A DNA stretch of 64,000 bases. Origin: Paramarasmius palmivorus. Lineage: Eukaryota; Basidiomycota; Agaricomycetes; Agaricales; Marasmiaceae. The position numbers were made by a program, and so were the translations under genes. Below, in pieces: positions 1 through 11,472 of this stretch. The notes under the pieces were generated by a model. That model had not been told where the DNA came from, did not search any database, and saw nothing but the letters and a program-made list of their open reading frames with translations. Each line of letters starts with the position of its first letter. Position 1 is the first letter of the stretch. Where the stretch lies: positions 147,429-211,428 of the forward strand of contig JAYKXP010000089.1 of assembly GCA_037176845.1 (NCBI GenBank), in the 5' to 3' direction.

Positions 1-239
1 CGGAGCTACGGCTCCCACGGGGATCTACGCACGGCAAACGAAAGTGGCTGTCGACTCGATAAACTTCTACGCGGACAAGTAGGGCACGGCGGGGCCCATA
101 ACCTGTTGGAATATGGGAATTTAGAGGACAGGGATAAGAGGTAAAACTTGTTCTTGTTGTTCTTGTTTCCTGGTACTACTAACACTTTATATACCTACTG
201 TAAAATATCTAGAATATTCTGTGTACTTTGGATGAATAA
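1..239. other. Left window edge, nothing recognised
   Basis: No frame or repeat supported. Confidence 0.4.
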
Positions 240-796
240 TATCTAAGTAAGACGATAACTAAGAATCTGACTAAGTGGCTTAGTGAGCGCACGAAGAGTC
301 GCTCGTAGTATAATCCTGAAAATTCAACAGAGAGTAGGGGAAATATCACATACGTCCAAGTCTCCTTGGAATCGATATCGCAGACGCGGCGGCAAGAGGA
401 ACAGGATTAGAGGAGCCGGTTGTAGATGGATGAAGTCCTTCTCGCAGAGTGTTCGAGCTTATCGGGGAAAGGGAGGTATTCGATGGGAAGCCGAATACGG
501 GAGAGCATGATTGGGGAGTCAGAGGACAAAAGTCGCTGTGTGAAGAGAAGGAGCGATATAGTGGAATTTGGGGACCTGGTAGTTGCCAAGCGTGTCGGAG
601 CGTTGTAATGACCTTGGATGAACTTGTATGAATGAAAAACGAGAATGGGTGACTCAGAACTCTGGCGGTCGAATGGTCTTCACTGTTTCCTTCAGCCTTG
701 TAATATGAGCTTTGCCTGAAACTCCCTGCATGTCAGCGAGAATACATCGTTGGCTCTCATTTGAAGGAAAAGCCCAAACGAGAAACGTGTGGATAC

Positions 797-1170
797 CTAA
801 GTACTCTTTCGACAATTAATACCGCCTCTATTCGTCCCAGCCTTCCCCTTGATGCCATTTCCAACGAGTTCGGATCTAAGCTGTAGCTCTGTTGGGTACT
901 CGTAGATTTGTGAGTGATTATGTTCGATCACCGACACGCCAGATAATACAAAGTGCCTGAAAATTATCCCTATAGTCAGCACATACAAGATGTCATGAGA
1001 GCACGGCAACGCACCAAGTCTCGGTATCCATCAGCGTGCAGTCCTTTCCAGTATCTTTGCGGCCAGTGACGAACCTCTACCAGGACAGAGATGTTTTGAG
1101 CTCAGTGACTATCGAAGCAATGTACAGTAAGAGACGGAACGTACCAATCCATACCAGGGTTCATTTTCAT
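797..1170 (-). pseudogene. Relic of multi-exon minus-strand gene, unit 1
   Basis: Family not recognised. An ATG at 1170 opens a tiny first exon (MKMNPGMDW) followed by a GTACGT donor. The next exon carries HWPQRYWKGLH in one frame, and the one after it FRHFVLSGVSVIEHNHSQIY. In the exon frame that keeps the intron phases, a TGA appears where the unit-3 copy has GAA. The FRHF exon also shifts frame after RSELVG. It lies below the dyad promoter motif. Probably non-functional. Confidence 0.5.
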
Positions 1171-1240
1171 GCGGTAGATGAGAGGAAAAAGGAAGGAACG
1201 ATGCTTGTCGTCGTGGTTCTGGATCAAGAAGCTGTCGGCA

Positions 1241-1253
1241 TCGTTTCCCACGA
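1241..1253 (-). promoter_or_regulatory. Dyad motif TCGTTTCCCACGA
   Basis: Arms TCGT/ACGA around TTCCC; 71 bases upstream of the ATG at 1170. Confidence 0.55.
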
Positions 1254-2052
1254 CGATAACGCTTCTTTTCACACCATCACGACCAGCTCGCTTCCCTTGT
1301 CGGCTCTCTGTCAGTGTCTGGTGTTCCCTCCAACAAATACTCTTCTGAAAGGTCGTTTCAAACGGTAAAAGTAAAGGATGGCCACTCGGTATTATCTCAA
1401 ATCAAGATACCTTCCAATCGGATGCTAGAAGCGACATGCCTATTGGCTCCAAACCACTCGAAAAGGCTTTGGCTATGGGTATGTACCCCTATAGAGGTCG
1501 CAGGTGCTCTTAAGCCATACGCCTGGAAAATTCGTCTCCGACACCGCACTTTCACTTGAAGAACCCTTCTTGTCATACCGGAGGTATTACAAGGTCTGTC
1601 TTCAAGTATATCGAGACCTGTCAAGATCGAGTTCTTCGTCTATGCATACCCAGATACACGCCATCTCCTAGTCGTTCCCGTTGCTCTGTATCTCTGGGCA
1701 CTACATCATGATTACGGCCAGTTTCTCCTTCTTTAAAAACTTCGTGCTGCCTATTCAAAGGCACGTACTTTCCGCCAGTTTCGAATTTCTGACTACTTAT
1801 GCCTTTCCCAGCCAAAACTCTGCGAGAGGCGCATAAACCCTCAATGTCCCGACTCGGACGTTTCGTTCTGCTTTTCATCTAGCCTGCTTGTTTTGATGAT
1901 TTCTAAGAAGGTCGTATCAAGCCTTTCAGGTCGAAAAGGCAGCGAAATGTTGATCATTTGATTCGTTGTGGCTAAAGAGCGTACTTGAATTTTATATGAT
2001 GCTATTGACTCTCGAACGATGTTTCTAGGGACGCGATAATTCGATGAGTACG

Positions 2053-2945
2053 CAATAAATCCAATTTCTTGGTGAAGCTGTGAGTGTTACCTCTTCAAAA
2101 TCGTGTACCGCCCCGCAAGTCTCGACTTTCCGATGCATCTAAACCTCCTCAGTCATGATGAAGCGACCATACTCCGAGAAACGAATAACTTGACAACTCA
2201 AGGTGGCCCGCAACCTGTGGTTTGTCCAGTGTTCGTTGCCGTCGCTTCTGGACAGCTCTTAGCCCGCATTTTACGACGCAAAGGGGGCGAAACACCCAGT
2301 TTCTATTGGGTCTACAGATCCCAATCTCGTACCTGCCCCGCCCAGATATCTTGATTTGTTGCGCGTGAGCGAAATCTCCAACGTCGAAGAAATACATCGA
2401 GGACCAAAATGTCAGGGTTCTATTCCATAGGGAGTTATGCGAATAACTACTACATGAGTAATCTTTCATCAGGGAAAGGCACGAGCAAACGGCCGTACGT
2501 TAGGCTCTGGCGCCTAATCTACGCGAGTCAATTGGTGTATGGATCAAAGGGTAAGCACAGAAAGCGATATGGGCAAGATGTGTCGCGCGACTAGTCCAAT
2601 GACAATCTAGGATATGGAACAACTTCCAAACGGTCAAGCCAATATGGTAGGAGGGGGTTAGGTAGATACCACGTACGTCTTTCGCTACTCTTAATCGTGA
2701 ATATCTGAGAATACTGCAATAAGTATAGTAGCTAGCCCAGACCAGACAAATACACACCTCGGAGCATCGGGAAAGATGTCCCGTTCATGTTAGTTTACCA
2801 GCGTTATACTCATTTTTGACACCTTATAAAATCGCAAGACATTATGTTAAACGCTGGACGACCATGTGAACAATGAAACCTTACCTGAGTTTCAAACGCG
2901 TTCGAGATTCGACGAGCTCACGCCACAAAGAATTTCTGGGCATGT
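2053..2945. other. Unit-1-specific 0.9-kb segment
   Basis: Present between the end of block A (GATGAGTAC) and the start of block B (TGACTGGAACAATG). In unit 2 these two points adjoin at about 18.79 kb, so this is a clean insertion or deletion. No gene recognised inside. Confidence 0.65.
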
Positions 2946-3120
2946 TGACTGGAACAATGCAAAATGCGTAGTGTTTCGGGTATAGAGGAATATTACACCT
3001 GCTCAGAAGGACGTCAGCGAGCGCAGCACTTCGAGCTCGTAGGTAGCGACCGTGATATATTCTAGCTTTGATCAATGTGCGTTAGCGTGTGGGACTTACG
3101 AAGATCCATACTATGGGAGC
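2946..3120. repeat. Block B, unit 1
   Basis: About 170 bases (AACAATGCAAAATGCGTAG to GTGCGTTAGCGTGT) repeated at 18.79-18.97 kb with few changes. Confidence 0.75.
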
Positions 3121-3288
3121 CATGTTGTCGATACTGATAGCATGGTAATGTCACATGTGCATTCAGATAAACGAAGAGTAATTAGACAATCGCGTTCTAT
3201 CGAGTACTGAAAGTCCTTTCGTGTAAGCGAGACTAGGACTGAGTAAAACCGAAGCCGAAAGGCTAGCACACTCCGAGTGGCACAGTCG

Positions 3289-3843
3289 TCACCCGAAGAT
3301 CATTTCCGCATAGAAAGGACAGAGAACAAGTTCGATCACCTTCCAGCGCCATCTCATCGTGAGTTCGTCATTCCTGAGCCAGACGAAAGAGAATGTACAG
3401 CAGACAATCGAACGACCGAGATTAAGAAAGCTCGGTCTCCAGAGAAGATAATCTTTCATGGACAACCGCAAATTTGAGCGATATAAAAAGAGTCCCTCAC
3501 GTACGTGGTTCTTGAAGCACGGATAAGGTCTATCGACGAGCCTAAGTAATCGGGATTCGCTGACGACTGTACGCCATCGCAGGAGTATAGAACACTGAAA
3601 GAAAACATCGTACATCGTACCTAACGTTACCAATAGACGTATCTCTGACCGTAAGAGAGAGATATATGGCGGCATATTCTCGAAGGGGTCTTCGTGTAGC
3701 GTATCCGGGAGGTTGCGATTCGTAGCGCTCGCGAGATGACTGACGTCTGTGTAGCTTCCATCAAAGTCCCAAGGTATCAAAGAACTGAAAAGACGCGTTA
3801 GAACCTGGATTACATATGTGAAATCGAGCCATACCTGGCGCAC
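3289..3843 (-). CDS. Hypothetical exon-like ORF, minus strand
   Basis: A 184-codon open frame, long for this part of the window. Much of it looks protein-like (LFSSLIPWDFDGSYTDVSH, DTLHEDPFENMPPYISLL). An intron-like GTATGG...ATCCAG at its 5' edge suggests that the true exon starts at about 3812 with VLTRLFSS, and a GTAACG donor-like site lies after SEIRLLV near 3634. If so, only about 60 codons are exon and the rest is fortuitous. There is no counterpart in units 2 or 3. No family recognised and no membrane segments clear. Confidence 0.35.
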   Translation of the reverse strand: MRQVWLDFTYVIQVLTRLFSSLIPWDFDGSYTDVSHLASATNRNLPDTLHEDPFENMPPYISLLRSEIRLLVTLGTMYDVFFQCSILLRWRTVVSESRLLRLVDRPYPCFKNHVREGLFLYRSNLRLSMKDYLLWRPSFLNLGRSIVCCTFSFVWLRNDELTMRWRWKVIELVLCPFYAEMIFG

Positions 3844-4358
3844 GATACTATTTGGAGATCACCACCACGTAGCCTGGAGATAATCGATACAGGTTAGATG
3901 ATGAAAATAGCCATGAAAGAGTACGACATACCTGGCGCGTATGACGAAAAGGCTGTGTGATTCAATCAATGTGTGCCCTTCGCTAGCATGAGCCTCGAGA
4001 TACGCTAGTTAAGGGTTTGAAACGTACATTGGAGGTGTCAGCAAAAGATCTGAGGCATAGTTTTTGAGCAAGCATATTACACGAGGAATGTGGCGACGAC
4101 GTACCTAGCTTCATAACAGAGAGAGGCAGTCAGCTCCTTCGTACTTGGACCACTGACAGTCACACATCGAGCTGGGTAGGGAACAGGAATTTGCGTGAGA
4201 TCAACGACAAGGTAAGTATCACGATCTGAAGAACAAGGAAGTTATCACATACCCTCAACTTGAGCATAAGAGCTTGGCCACCAACAGAAAGGTAGCAGGC
4301 TAATCTTTGTATTGACACTGGCTGAATGCCGAGTCTTCAAGATGGGCTCTTCAACAGG
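3844..4358. other. ORF-poor stretch with minus-strand splice punctuation
   Basis: ACATACCTGGCGC and GTTAG/GTCAG elements recur at 50-120 base spacing, as expected for minus-strand introns (donor GTATGT, branch CTAAC). No exon could be assigned to a family. Confidence 0.35.
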
Positions 4359-5801
4359 TTAACAAGGGAACGATGTGACGTCTAGAAGAGACCATGTTAA
4401 CAAAGTTACAGCATACGATGCGTAAATGGAAACATACCTACAGCAACGCATATCCCAACTTAAAACATCTTGGAAGCCGGTACAGGGCACGCCGTCTTCG
4501 TAGATCCCGGTTCCGAGGATGAAGGTGAGTGTTGCCTGTGAGCGCATAGACATGGCGTGATTGGAAGTGGCTTTGGAAACGGGTGTTCTAGGATTCATGT
4601 CGACGTTCGATCAACTTCGCAGAAGGTAATCTAAACGTAATAGGGTATGGCTATCAGTGTATGTCGGTCAGCATGACACCTGGTCACTCACCTCGGCATG
4701 GCTACATGAATACACCGTCATCTTCGAGAAGTGAAAGCAAAAGACATTGTCAGAGGCTTGGTCTTGATCTTGAAGCCTAGAGGTACGAGAACGTCAGCTC
4801 CAGTAGGAAGCAACAAGGAAACAATACAAAGAGTGGGATTTGGGATCGGAATCAAAAGGCAGGGAAGGGAGCCGGACCCAGTGTAGACAGTGAGCGGTGT
4901 TATTCAGCACGATGAGATACCAATGCCGCGATAATATGAGCGTAAAGGCAGAACGACGAACAATAATGAATGGTCCGAACTAGATTCCAGGAACTTGCCC
5001 GGCGATATCTTCTAGCCCGACGTTACACTCGGCCTTGCAGGATACTGTGTACAGGGAATGGGGGACGGGGAAGGTGTACCTTGCTTCGTATAAAGAGCCT
5101 GAAGGGAGGATGAGTTAGTGTCGAACTATATGGGGTACGAGAAAAGGTGTCAATGTGATAGATAGATAGAGGATAATGGGGTGGACAACGGAAGGGAAAG
5201 AAGAGAAACGTATCCAAAAGGCCTCAAACATCCGCGCCAGAACCTTTCTATACTCCTGATCGCGTCTAACCAAAACCGTCCGAATGCTAGCTTGTCTTGA
5301 CGTGTTCATTGTCGATAGTTCACCTGCGAGAGGAATGAGCCCAAAGGAAGGAAGGAGAAAGGCAGCGCGAGATACGAACCACTAGCAGCGCTCAACCTGT
5401 TACCGGCACTCGAAGGAATGGTCGCTGCATCGAGAAGAGCGCGTTCGAAGAGCTGGCTAGCGGCTGTGTTGTTGTAGGCCGGACACCCGCTTCGCAAGGA
5501 CTCTGTGTTTGCCAAGGAAGAGGGGAAGGAGGAGGTACCGCATGGCAGAAGGGATTTGGAGAATAGTTTGGAGACTTTGGAGGATGTAGACCACATTGTA
5601 GGCTTTTGGATAGAGGAGCATAATGCTCGTGTTGACGTTGAAGTAAATCCAGCGGGAGGCGCCGAGGGGAATTGACGTGGGATATTGGTATTGGTACCTG
5701 ATGCTGAGACTACACAGATGTCTCTGTAGTCGTGTAGTCGTCGGATAACCCAGAGAGAGAGCGAATGAAAAAGCAAGGAACGAAGGAAAAAAAAGTTCCG
5801 G

Positions 5802-5809
5802 TGATGTCA
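5802..5809 (-). promoter_or_regulatory. CRE-like element, variant TGATGTCA
   Basis: Preceded on the plus strand by an A-rich run and GTTCCGG; opens the minus-strand gene of block C, unit 1. Confidence 0.45.
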
Positions 5810-6937
5810 CCGTTCCTGACATGCACTGCCTCAGTACCTACCGGCGCTTTTTTGCCGCTAGCACAAAAGGTGATCCGGAAACGTTGACTTTGTATTCACG
5901 ACATCCAGCACGAAAAGCACCACCGTCTCTCAACTACACCAACGCCATTACAACACTGCCCATACTCTGATATCGAAGCAAATCAGCTATCAGCTCCGCG
6001 ACACCACAGGCTCGATCTAACGCGTACCGTACGCCTTATGACTACTAGTGCTGTGTTATACTTCCTAGCCTAATCTTTCCGTCCAGCCTACTACACAAAT
6101 ATGCCCTATCCCTCATACACCGCAGATTTTTGAACACCTTCAGCATGTTGTTAGTATCAAGACGCAAAAAACGCGAAAGAGATATTACCTGATATCTTTG
6201 TCCCTTCGTGTATTTACTCCTGCCTACGGCGTTCTGTCGAACTATTGCCCAATGAAGGTTTAGTGTCCCAGCTTAATGCTGCACTTGAACTCGCTGATGT
6301 TTTGCTTCTAACTTGCAGCTTGCCCCTGGAATATTGACCAGACTTGCCTGCGAGATCTGGTGTTAGCCGTCGTTTGACGGAGAACTCAGAATCAAGATCG
6401 TACATGGGGTTTCGAAGGAGTTCCCAGTTCTTGTCTCATCTCGTTCGGCCTAACACTATCGAACCCTCTTGTCCAGACCACCTGCATGCTCCTCTCGACG
6501 GGAGCTACTCCTCGAAGATCCGGGTGCATGGTATACAGGCGGACATGAAGGATTGGAAGACCCTGACGTATAGAGCACCTGACAACCGACCTGGTTAGCA
6601 CTACGACAACAAAGACGAAGAAAAAAGACATGATGTGGCGACCCACCGAGTTGCAACCCCCGCATTCGACTTCCCTCTTCAGGTAGCTATAGCTTCCTTT
6701 CCTTTCAGCCCATGCAACCCCATAAAAGATTCCCCTCGAGTCCCGGCGTTGGCGTAGCTGGAAAATCGAACAATGGCTAAAGAAAGACGTGCTCAACGGT
6801 GGACGAAGCAGGGATCCTGAAAGTAGCAACGCACCATTAAAAACTGAGATCGATTTACATGGTCATGAGAGAAAAGGCAAAGAAGACGTCGATGAGACAA
6901 AAGATGCTCGTGGTCGTGGTGCAAAAAGGTGTCATCG

Positions 6938-6950
6938 TCGTTTCCCACGA
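6938..6950 (-). promoter_or_regulatory. Dyad motif TCGTTTCCCACGA
   Basis: 72 bases upstream of an ATG at 6866 that is followed almost at once by TAA, so the gene below is probably dead. Confidence 0.5.
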
Positions 6951-7150
6951 CGTCAACGCTTCTTTTGTCACCACCACGACGTCGGCTCCGAGTCCATTTC
7001 GGCTATTTCATTTACCTCTCAGTTCCACATCTTCTTTGCTTCGACCATTATCTCTTCCGAGGTCGAGCTTGGTTCATCCGAATCGATAGGTCCAGTCACG
7101 ATTCGTCTGGGGTTTCAGCTTCAAGCTGCCCATGAAAACTATGGAATTCC

Positions 7151-9100
7151 AGCAGGGTTAACTTAGTCCCTGATTCGGAATTGCTCTTTCTAGTGAACGT
7201 TTGTCTCAATTAGAAGGACATGGATAGCTGGATCTCTTCAAGCTTACTCCTGGGAGCAGTCGCGCTATCTTTCGAATTATCATTCAATATTGGATCAATG
7301 TCATTACAAGGCTTGCCTCCGTGCTCATCACAAGCTTCTTAGATTATTTGGAGGAGGCTGAACGGAGTTTCTCGCCACAAGTTGACATCAAATCTGTGAG
7401 TTCTAACTGCGTATGCGGAAATTCGGTCAAACGCTACCATGCATAGTTCCTGTGTTTTTGGATCTTCCAACAAGGTGATTTCTCTACGGGACAAGACCAA
7501 TTCTCAAGGGTCAGTAACTACAAGTGGAGCATTCGATGTCAATATGCTGCTAGCTTTAGAATCTGGCGTAAGAACGACAAGGGATTCTCATGATTCTCTG
7601 GGGCAATGTCAAAGATGACATTATCCCATGGTTGCATGAGATTTGACGTTTACATCGAGTTCCGCACGAATACACCCTTCACGATCCCATGTAGTACTCC
7701 ATGATACTCGATCACAATATCGATGACTTTGGCTTGAGCTCCGCAAGCTTGGGCAGTGACGCGGTGGCAAGCAAGGCTCAAGAAATGGTTTAACCTAAGT
7801 TGCATCGACATAAGATCATTGAGAATGGCTGCGTTATAGTACTTACCTGGAATATCAAAATCTATCGGACATCAAACCTCGACTATTGCCTTCAAGGAAT
7901 ACTTTAGATGTCGTACAAGCCATTCGCGCGCGTTCGGATTTACAAGTATATACTATCAGGATTTTAGACATCTCTTTGGGTTTCGTTTACTTATACGCCT
8001 TCGCAAACCTTTCTCCTGTGTCTCTGGTTCCGTTCTCATATCAAGACATGTAATGTGGACATCTTTACTCGCTATCACGACCGGGGGTGTATCGGAGAAG
8101 AAGCCTAAACGTATCTGAAATGCGACGTGTAGCTTGGGAATAGCCAAACTTCTCTAAAGGACGTGACCTGTACGAGAAGGGCAGGAAGATCACCGCAACA
8201 TCCGTCAACGGCGAACGCAACGCCCATGAAGACGAATTACTAACGTTCGACATTGCCCCGTGTTGATAAACGGACTCATCGCTGGAAGTCGAAATAGCTC
8301 TCACATTCAATCTTTGTTAACACGACTCCAATATATAGATTTATGGGTACGTACTACAAGATTCGCCGACAAGGGCAGACAAGGGCGAGACGGGATCTTG
8401 GCAGGATTGGAATGTGGTGCAGTATTGCATACATAGAACTGTGCTTGGAACATGCGTAAGTGTGGACTTTTGTGGTATCTGTGTAGATGACAAGATAAAA
8501 AAGGTACGGCGCTTCGATTCGCGAGTCTGGTACCTGGAGAGCTGAGCCTCCGTCAGCTGTATATGTATTCTAGACGGCAACTTGTACTAGGTGAATGAAC
8601 GGCAGTCAAGCTTGAAGTCCCTCTAAAACAGATAGTAGAAGGGGACTTGAATCATGGTGGTATCGTATGTACCTTGGGTGTCCACTCAGAGCTACGTAGC
8701 CGAAAGAGAGTGAAAGGCATTAAATCGGATGAAGGGCGTTGAACAGCAAGAGCCTACAGTATCAATTTGAAAGCACAAGGGATGTACCAAAGGCTACTCA
8801 CCAGAGCCGGGACGCAGCAACACCAGTCATGATTTGACGGACACTTATACACCCTTGGACCATCGTCATTTCGATGTGGAAAAAGGGATCATTTGATCGC
8901 TGTAACGTGCTTATATGGTGATCAGCTATATACCAAGAGGGTTCCAGCGGGGAAGCTGCTCACCACACTTCCAGACATCTCGATAAGCGTCTCTCGTTGA
9001 AAGCCTGAGCTTCCGAAAGAACTTCCTGTTGAGATAGCACAGGTTTATTCTGGGATGTCGACAATCTAAGCGTAACATTCAATAGCGCAAGCCCCAAACA
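7151..9100. other. Unit-1 spacer without recognisable gene
   Basis: ORF-poor. A possible minus-strand exon at about 8040-8147 reads MAIPKLHVAFQIRLGFFSD and is bounded by splice-like sites, but it has no twin in the window and no family is recognised. Minus-strand intron-like punctuation continues to 9.1 kb. Confidence 0.35.
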
Positions 9101-10400
9101 GCCTCGGAATGACCTTGCATTCAGCTAGTCAAATAGCCCGAGTGAGAATCGCAGAAAGCGATCCACTTCGACAAAGGAAGATGCGGACGTCCACATTGAG
9201 GTACTTGTATTCTCGCTGATAGATAATCGACAATATGACCCATCTCGTATTGAACCCTTCATACTCGATCATCAACGCTAGGATCTTCGAAGGTGAGTAC
9301 AGGGATCGGAAGTGTAAAAGGGATATCACCTACAGGCTACTTATTAGTCCCAAAAAAGGTTCGTATTGGACAATATCCGAATGGTAAAACATCCATCCAC
9401 AACGATACTACTGGATCTCCAACAATCCAATCCGATCCTTGGAAGCGTCGTAATGACACGCGAACGAACGAAACATGGCTATCTTTCACGACCCACTTAA
9501 TCATTGACAATGTATATCCCAGGAACGAAGCGACCTGGCAAACAATTGCAGAGCAGCCATATCATGGATCCGGAAAAACCAGCACGAACCCAACGGTGGC
9601 GTGAACCAATCTGCTAATGCCGAAAATGACAGGCGCCCCGACACCAGTCACTTTCATTCCAAGAGCCATAGCAACTTCGGGGTTGCGAATTGTCTTCGGA
9701 AAGTACGACAAAAGGGAATCCTAGGTCAGCGGTATCATCGTCAGATATACAAGACAAGAAGACACTTAGATACTCACCTTGATCGTGCAGACACTTCTAT
9801 CCATAATCTCGGACGGAAAGAATGCCTAGCTTTTGTTGATACCCACGTAATTAATTGGGTGTTTGAAGACCTAAGCAAACAGAGTTAGCTCGACGAAGGA
9901 TGAAAGAGTGAAACAAGAAACGGGGGAAATAGAACGACTGCCCTGATAAAGAAAGTTCCGTTCTTAGAAGTCTGAATGAGAAATACATACGAGGGATAAA
10001 CCATAGACCGAATTATTGCAAAGGAACCTTGAAAGCCATAAACGGAGCCGAGCTTTGCATAGCGACTCCCTCACTCTGGCTTGAGGTGTATGTCATGTAC
10101 CGTGATTCGGGAAAGCATATTGGACCTGCAAAACATGATGAATTGGTCCTCTTTTTCTGAAGTCAAAGCAGGAAGAGATGAATGGGTTGGAATGGCTAGA
10201 TATCACGGTCAAGAAGATGTAGCGGCCTGGGAGAAGGAAAAAGGTACGAGAAACAAGTGTGCAGAGAGTATAGGCACCATTGCAGCCTGTATACCTTCAT
10301 CGTATGAGCACCAGCATGAGGCGTCTGCAAGAAAGACCATGAGAATAAGATTGTGAAAGGTACGAGAGAAAGAACTTACGAGTGAGCACGATAACACTGC
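9100..10400. repeat. Block D, unit 1
   Basis: Diverged counterpart of 32.0-32.9 kb and 55.88-56.7 kb; anchors are AAACCAGCACGA..CCAACGGTGGCG near 9577 and the FPN..RYM-like minus-strand exon near 10.08 kb. More diverged than the other two copies are from each other. Confidence 0.6.
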
Positions 10401-11472
10401 GTAGGCGTGTTAGGGAGCCGCCTAATACGACTGCGACGGAGTAAATATTGTGGAAATTTTGTCCTGTTGATTTTCTGGGTCGTTATTCATTGTCGAGTGA
10501 GAATCGACAGAAAAGAAATGCACCTTGATTTGTTCGATTCGATCAAACCCATGACTGGTACCTCTCCAGGGTCAGCCTCCGATGTATCCAATCGAAGAGG
10601 AGTCGCATGCCTTTATGATATCCTTTACTCCAATTAGGCTCATCCAACAATGACAACAGAGGGCTCACTCAGTCCTTTCGAATGATCATGTCACCTAAGA
10701 CCTTGCTGAATCTTATCGACGATCATTCCCTTCTTGGCGCTCTCAACGCGACCACTCATCCCTCGTCTCACAAAATCCTAGCTCTCTATAGCCTTCCGAG
10801 ACCTTTTACCCTGACTAACTGTTACTACTACACAACTACTACGCCATACATTTTGCAAACAATGCTGGAAGATCAATGACGAAATCGGTATGAATGCTCA
10901 TTGCAGATTGGCACTTGACAACCTGAAAGGCGGAGAGCGTGTGACGGAATGTGAAGTGCTGGAGGTGGGAGGTGGATATAGGTGGAATAGGTGTATTTAC
11001 TCTTGGGATGACAATCGCGTCCTTTAGTGGTGCCGAGGCGTCTGAGCGTTGGGTGAATTGAGCAGTGTTAGCGGTCAACTGACTTCGAATGATGTTGCAT
11101 TTTGAGTAGTGCCTTGTATTGGTAGCTCTATATGCCCAATTTGTTGTGGTCGCGTTGTTTTTGCGGAGAGGGAGTCAGAGAGAAATCAATGGAAAAAGGA
11201 AGCGCTCAGACCTCGGTTAAATCGGATTTGACGGACGTATATCGCGGACACAGCCACGACGCATGGTTGTCACGGGTTCATCACGGGCTTCGCGGGATCT
11301 GATCCCCTCAAACTCCTCATAGTTCACCATCCCTTCTATAGCTATATTCTGCTTCTTTGACACGCCTTTGCGATGACAATGCTGTCCTACCTGTCAAAGT
11401 AGACGCCGGCATGTACAGCATGTCCTTCATGGATAAAGGACGCAGAATCATGGCTCCCATCCTCACCCTTCC
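10401..11472. other. Upstream region of E copy 1
   Basis: No convincing gene. The last 90 bases (GTAGACGCCGGCATGTACA, GGACGCAGAATC, CTCACCCTTCCATG) match the 5' flanks of copies 2 and 3. The 27-base ACAACACACAGACAACACGC-containing stretch of copy 2 is missing here. Unlike copies 2 and 3, no CRE-like site is present within 0.5 kb. Confidence 0.5.

Larger units (their letters stand above)
240..2052. repeat. Block A, unit 1
   Basis: Matches 16.53-18.79 kb and 42.8-45.1 kb. It holds a relic multi-exon minus-strand gene with a promoter dyad at 1241. Relative to the other copies it jumps near base 592 from the equivalent of about 16.8 kb to that of about 17.36 kb, which removes the CRE-like promoter and a putative first exon. 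Confidence 0.75.
4359..7150. repeat. Block C, unit 1
   Basis: Matches 20.52-23.3 kb with interruptions: GATCCCGGTTCCGAGGATGAAGG near 4505, the promoter region at 5.8 kb, TACGCCTTATGAC near 6030, and the dyad motif at 6938. On the minus strand an exon at about 5226-5320 reads MNTSRQASIRTVLVRRDQEY and EYRKVLARMFEAF; in unit 2 an extra G breaks that frame. Confidence 0.65.

Noticed and set aside
1036..1368. Plus-strand ORFs across the dyad motif (also 17793-18095, 44110-44415)
   Set aside because: They run antisense to the better supported minus-strand exons and change frame between units.
3289..3843. 184-codon ORF as a complete intronless gene
   Set aside because: Splice-like sites inside and at its edge suggest only part is exon, and there is no paralogue in the other units; kept only as a low-confidence hypothetical.
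5457..5822. Putative N-terminal coding exons downstream of CRE-like sites (also 16435-16890, 21584-22024, 42732-43181, 63142-63615)
   Set aside because: Not called as CDS: frames differ between copies through small indels, so these may be 5' UTR or decayed exons.
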